Made by a program: the position numbers and the translations under genes
Shown here: positions 63,514 through 64,000 of the stretch, piece after piece
Layout of the letters: the number at the start of each line of letters is the position of its first letter
Position numbering within the stretch: the first letter of the stretch is position 1
NCBI GenBank assembly: GCA_049680365.1
Contig: JBAUHQ010000107.1
Coordinates: 34,216 to 98,215 of the forward strand
DNA: 64,000 nt
Reading direction: 5' to 3'
Source: K23-9 sp049680365
GTDB taxonomy: Bacteria > Planctomycetota > Planctomycetia > Pirellulales > Pirellulaceae
Notes under the pieces: generated by a model
Told to the model about the DNA's origin: nothing
The model's input: only the letters and a program-made list of their open reading frames with translations
Databases searched by the model: none

Positions 63514-63603
63514 GGTTGACAGGAAAATTGATGCGACAGGAAGATTTTCTTACCCAGTTCGCTCCTGTCCAATCTTCCTGTCGCATCAATTTTTCCGTCA
63601 ACC
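63514..63603. repeat. 33-base inverted repeat with 24-base loop
   Basis: Arms 63514-63546 and 63571-63603 are complementary over 33 bases with about two mismatches. Within each arm, the motif GACAGGAA(A/G)ATT or its complement occurs twice. The loop contains CTCCTGTC, related to the arm sequence. Probably a non-autonomous mobile palindrome; no copies lie elsewhere in the window. Confidence 0.8.
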
Positions 63604-63790
63604 GATTCGTTCAAAACGTATTCAGAGTCGGAGAGTGTCATCCGCTAAGTGATAGCGAATCAAGCTTCTGCAATTGAATTGCCAATTGGCGGACTGGCCA
63701 GCCAGGCTTTCTTGACGCCCCGCCGCGACCAACCAAACCGTCAAAGTCGCAATCGAAAACGTCCCGCTGGGCGCACGCGCCCCTACTCAG

Positions 63791-63873
63791 GAAACGCTTC
63801 GTGGGGGCTAGGCTTGGTTTTCGTTTTTGGCCGAATCCCGAAACCCGAACCTGACCCCACGCGAAGCGTTTCT
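63791..63873. repeat. imperfect 83-base hairpin
   Basis: GAAACGCTTCGTGGGG (63791-63806) pairs, with a small bulge, with CCCCACGCGAAGCGTTTC (63855-63872 region). The inner stem continues as AGGCTTGGTTTTCG against CGAAACCCGAACCT. No following T run. Probably another dispersed palindrome. Confidence 0.6.
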
Positions 63874-64000
63874 CCGTCGCAGCCGCGCCGACACGGATGA
63901 TTCGGTAGAGAAAATCTAACTGAATAAAGTAGGGCTGGTTCCCACCGGCCAAAATTCGGTGTGACTGGCAGGTGGAATGTATAGACCGGTGGGGGGCACA

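Larger units (their letters stand above)
62903..64000. other. 1.1-kb region with no intact gene
   Basis: It holds a terminator (62949-62983), a probable group II intron remnant (about 63000-63430, minus strand), a long inverted repeat (63514-63603), an imperfect hairpin (63791-63873) and, near the end, complementary CCCACCGG (63941-63948) and CCGGTGGG (63986-63993). No family-like coding frame other than the 48-residue ORF was found. Confidence 0.55.

Noticed and set aside
63935..64000. Right-edge sequence considered as an FMN or cobalamin riboswitch
   Set aside because: The conserved riboswitch boxes are absent; only a short complementary pair (CCCACCGG/CCGGTGGG) was found and the window ends here.

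Overview
The window looks like a chromosomal segment of a planctomycete of the Pirellulaceae (Rhodopirellula-like). This is inferred from gene content: a PSD1/DUF1549-DUF1553 cytochrome with its DUF1501 partner, several large secreted proteins without recognised families, a diderm lipid A pathway (LpxD, LpxI, a FabZ-like dehydratase, a WaaP-like kinase), and moderate GC content. No rRNA, tRNA, CRISPR array, prophage or intact transposase gene was seen.

Layout. 0-7.1 kb: a HerA/FtsK-like ATPase on the minus strand, then a plus-strand run of two tandem purine nucleoside phosphorylases, a GlxC-like GXGXG protein, a degenerate glutamate-synthase-type barrel protein and a small esterase. 7.2-15.5 kb: glutamine-dependent NAD synthetase, a DUF2461 protein overlapping a YejM/LtaS-like membrane hydrolase, a secreted HExxH peptidase, a 32-residue basic protein, a FabZ-like dehydratase and a ThrE-type exporter. 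15.5-23.7 kb: secreted and coiled-coil proteins, including a possible TelA-like protein divergent from a tail-anchored protein and a large coiled-coil protein. 23.9-30.8 kb: a minus-strand block, probably one or two operons, reading lpxD, lpxI, ispE, spoVG (with an inserted zinc ribbon), a small membrane protein, an rRNA methyltransferase and an MFS transporter; several genes overlap by 1-4 bases. 31-45 kb: the DUF1501/PSD1 pair, a YbhN-like membrane protein, dihydrolipoyl dehydrogenase, a WaaP-like kinase, an isochorismatase-family hydrolase, a lipoprotein hydrolase and a large kinase-like membrane protein. 45-57.5 kb: recG, a PfkB/adenosine-kinase-type sugar kinase, a VIT-vWA protein, small secreted proteins and a topoisomerase IV pair (parC then parE). 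57.9-62.9 kb: two small Tyr/Asn-rich secreted proteins, then tadA-tadB-tadC. 62.9-64 kb: no intact gene, but a likely group II intron remnant and two long inverted repeats.

Themes. Cell-envelope functions dominate. Dispersed palindromic elements are conspicuous. The best is a 108-bp cloverleaf-like repeat at 7.1 kb and again between parC and parE at 54.8 kb, with a shortened variant after parE at 52.7 kb. The most interesting protein-level observations are a GlxC-like subunit paired with a stripped-down GlxD-like barrel, the SpoVG-zinc-ribbon insertion, a YejM-like protein that keeps the metal ligands lost in E. coli YejM, divergent active sites in the two nucleoside phosphorylases, and a signal peptide built of seven 18-bp tandem repeats. 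All family calls were made by reading the sequence without database searches.
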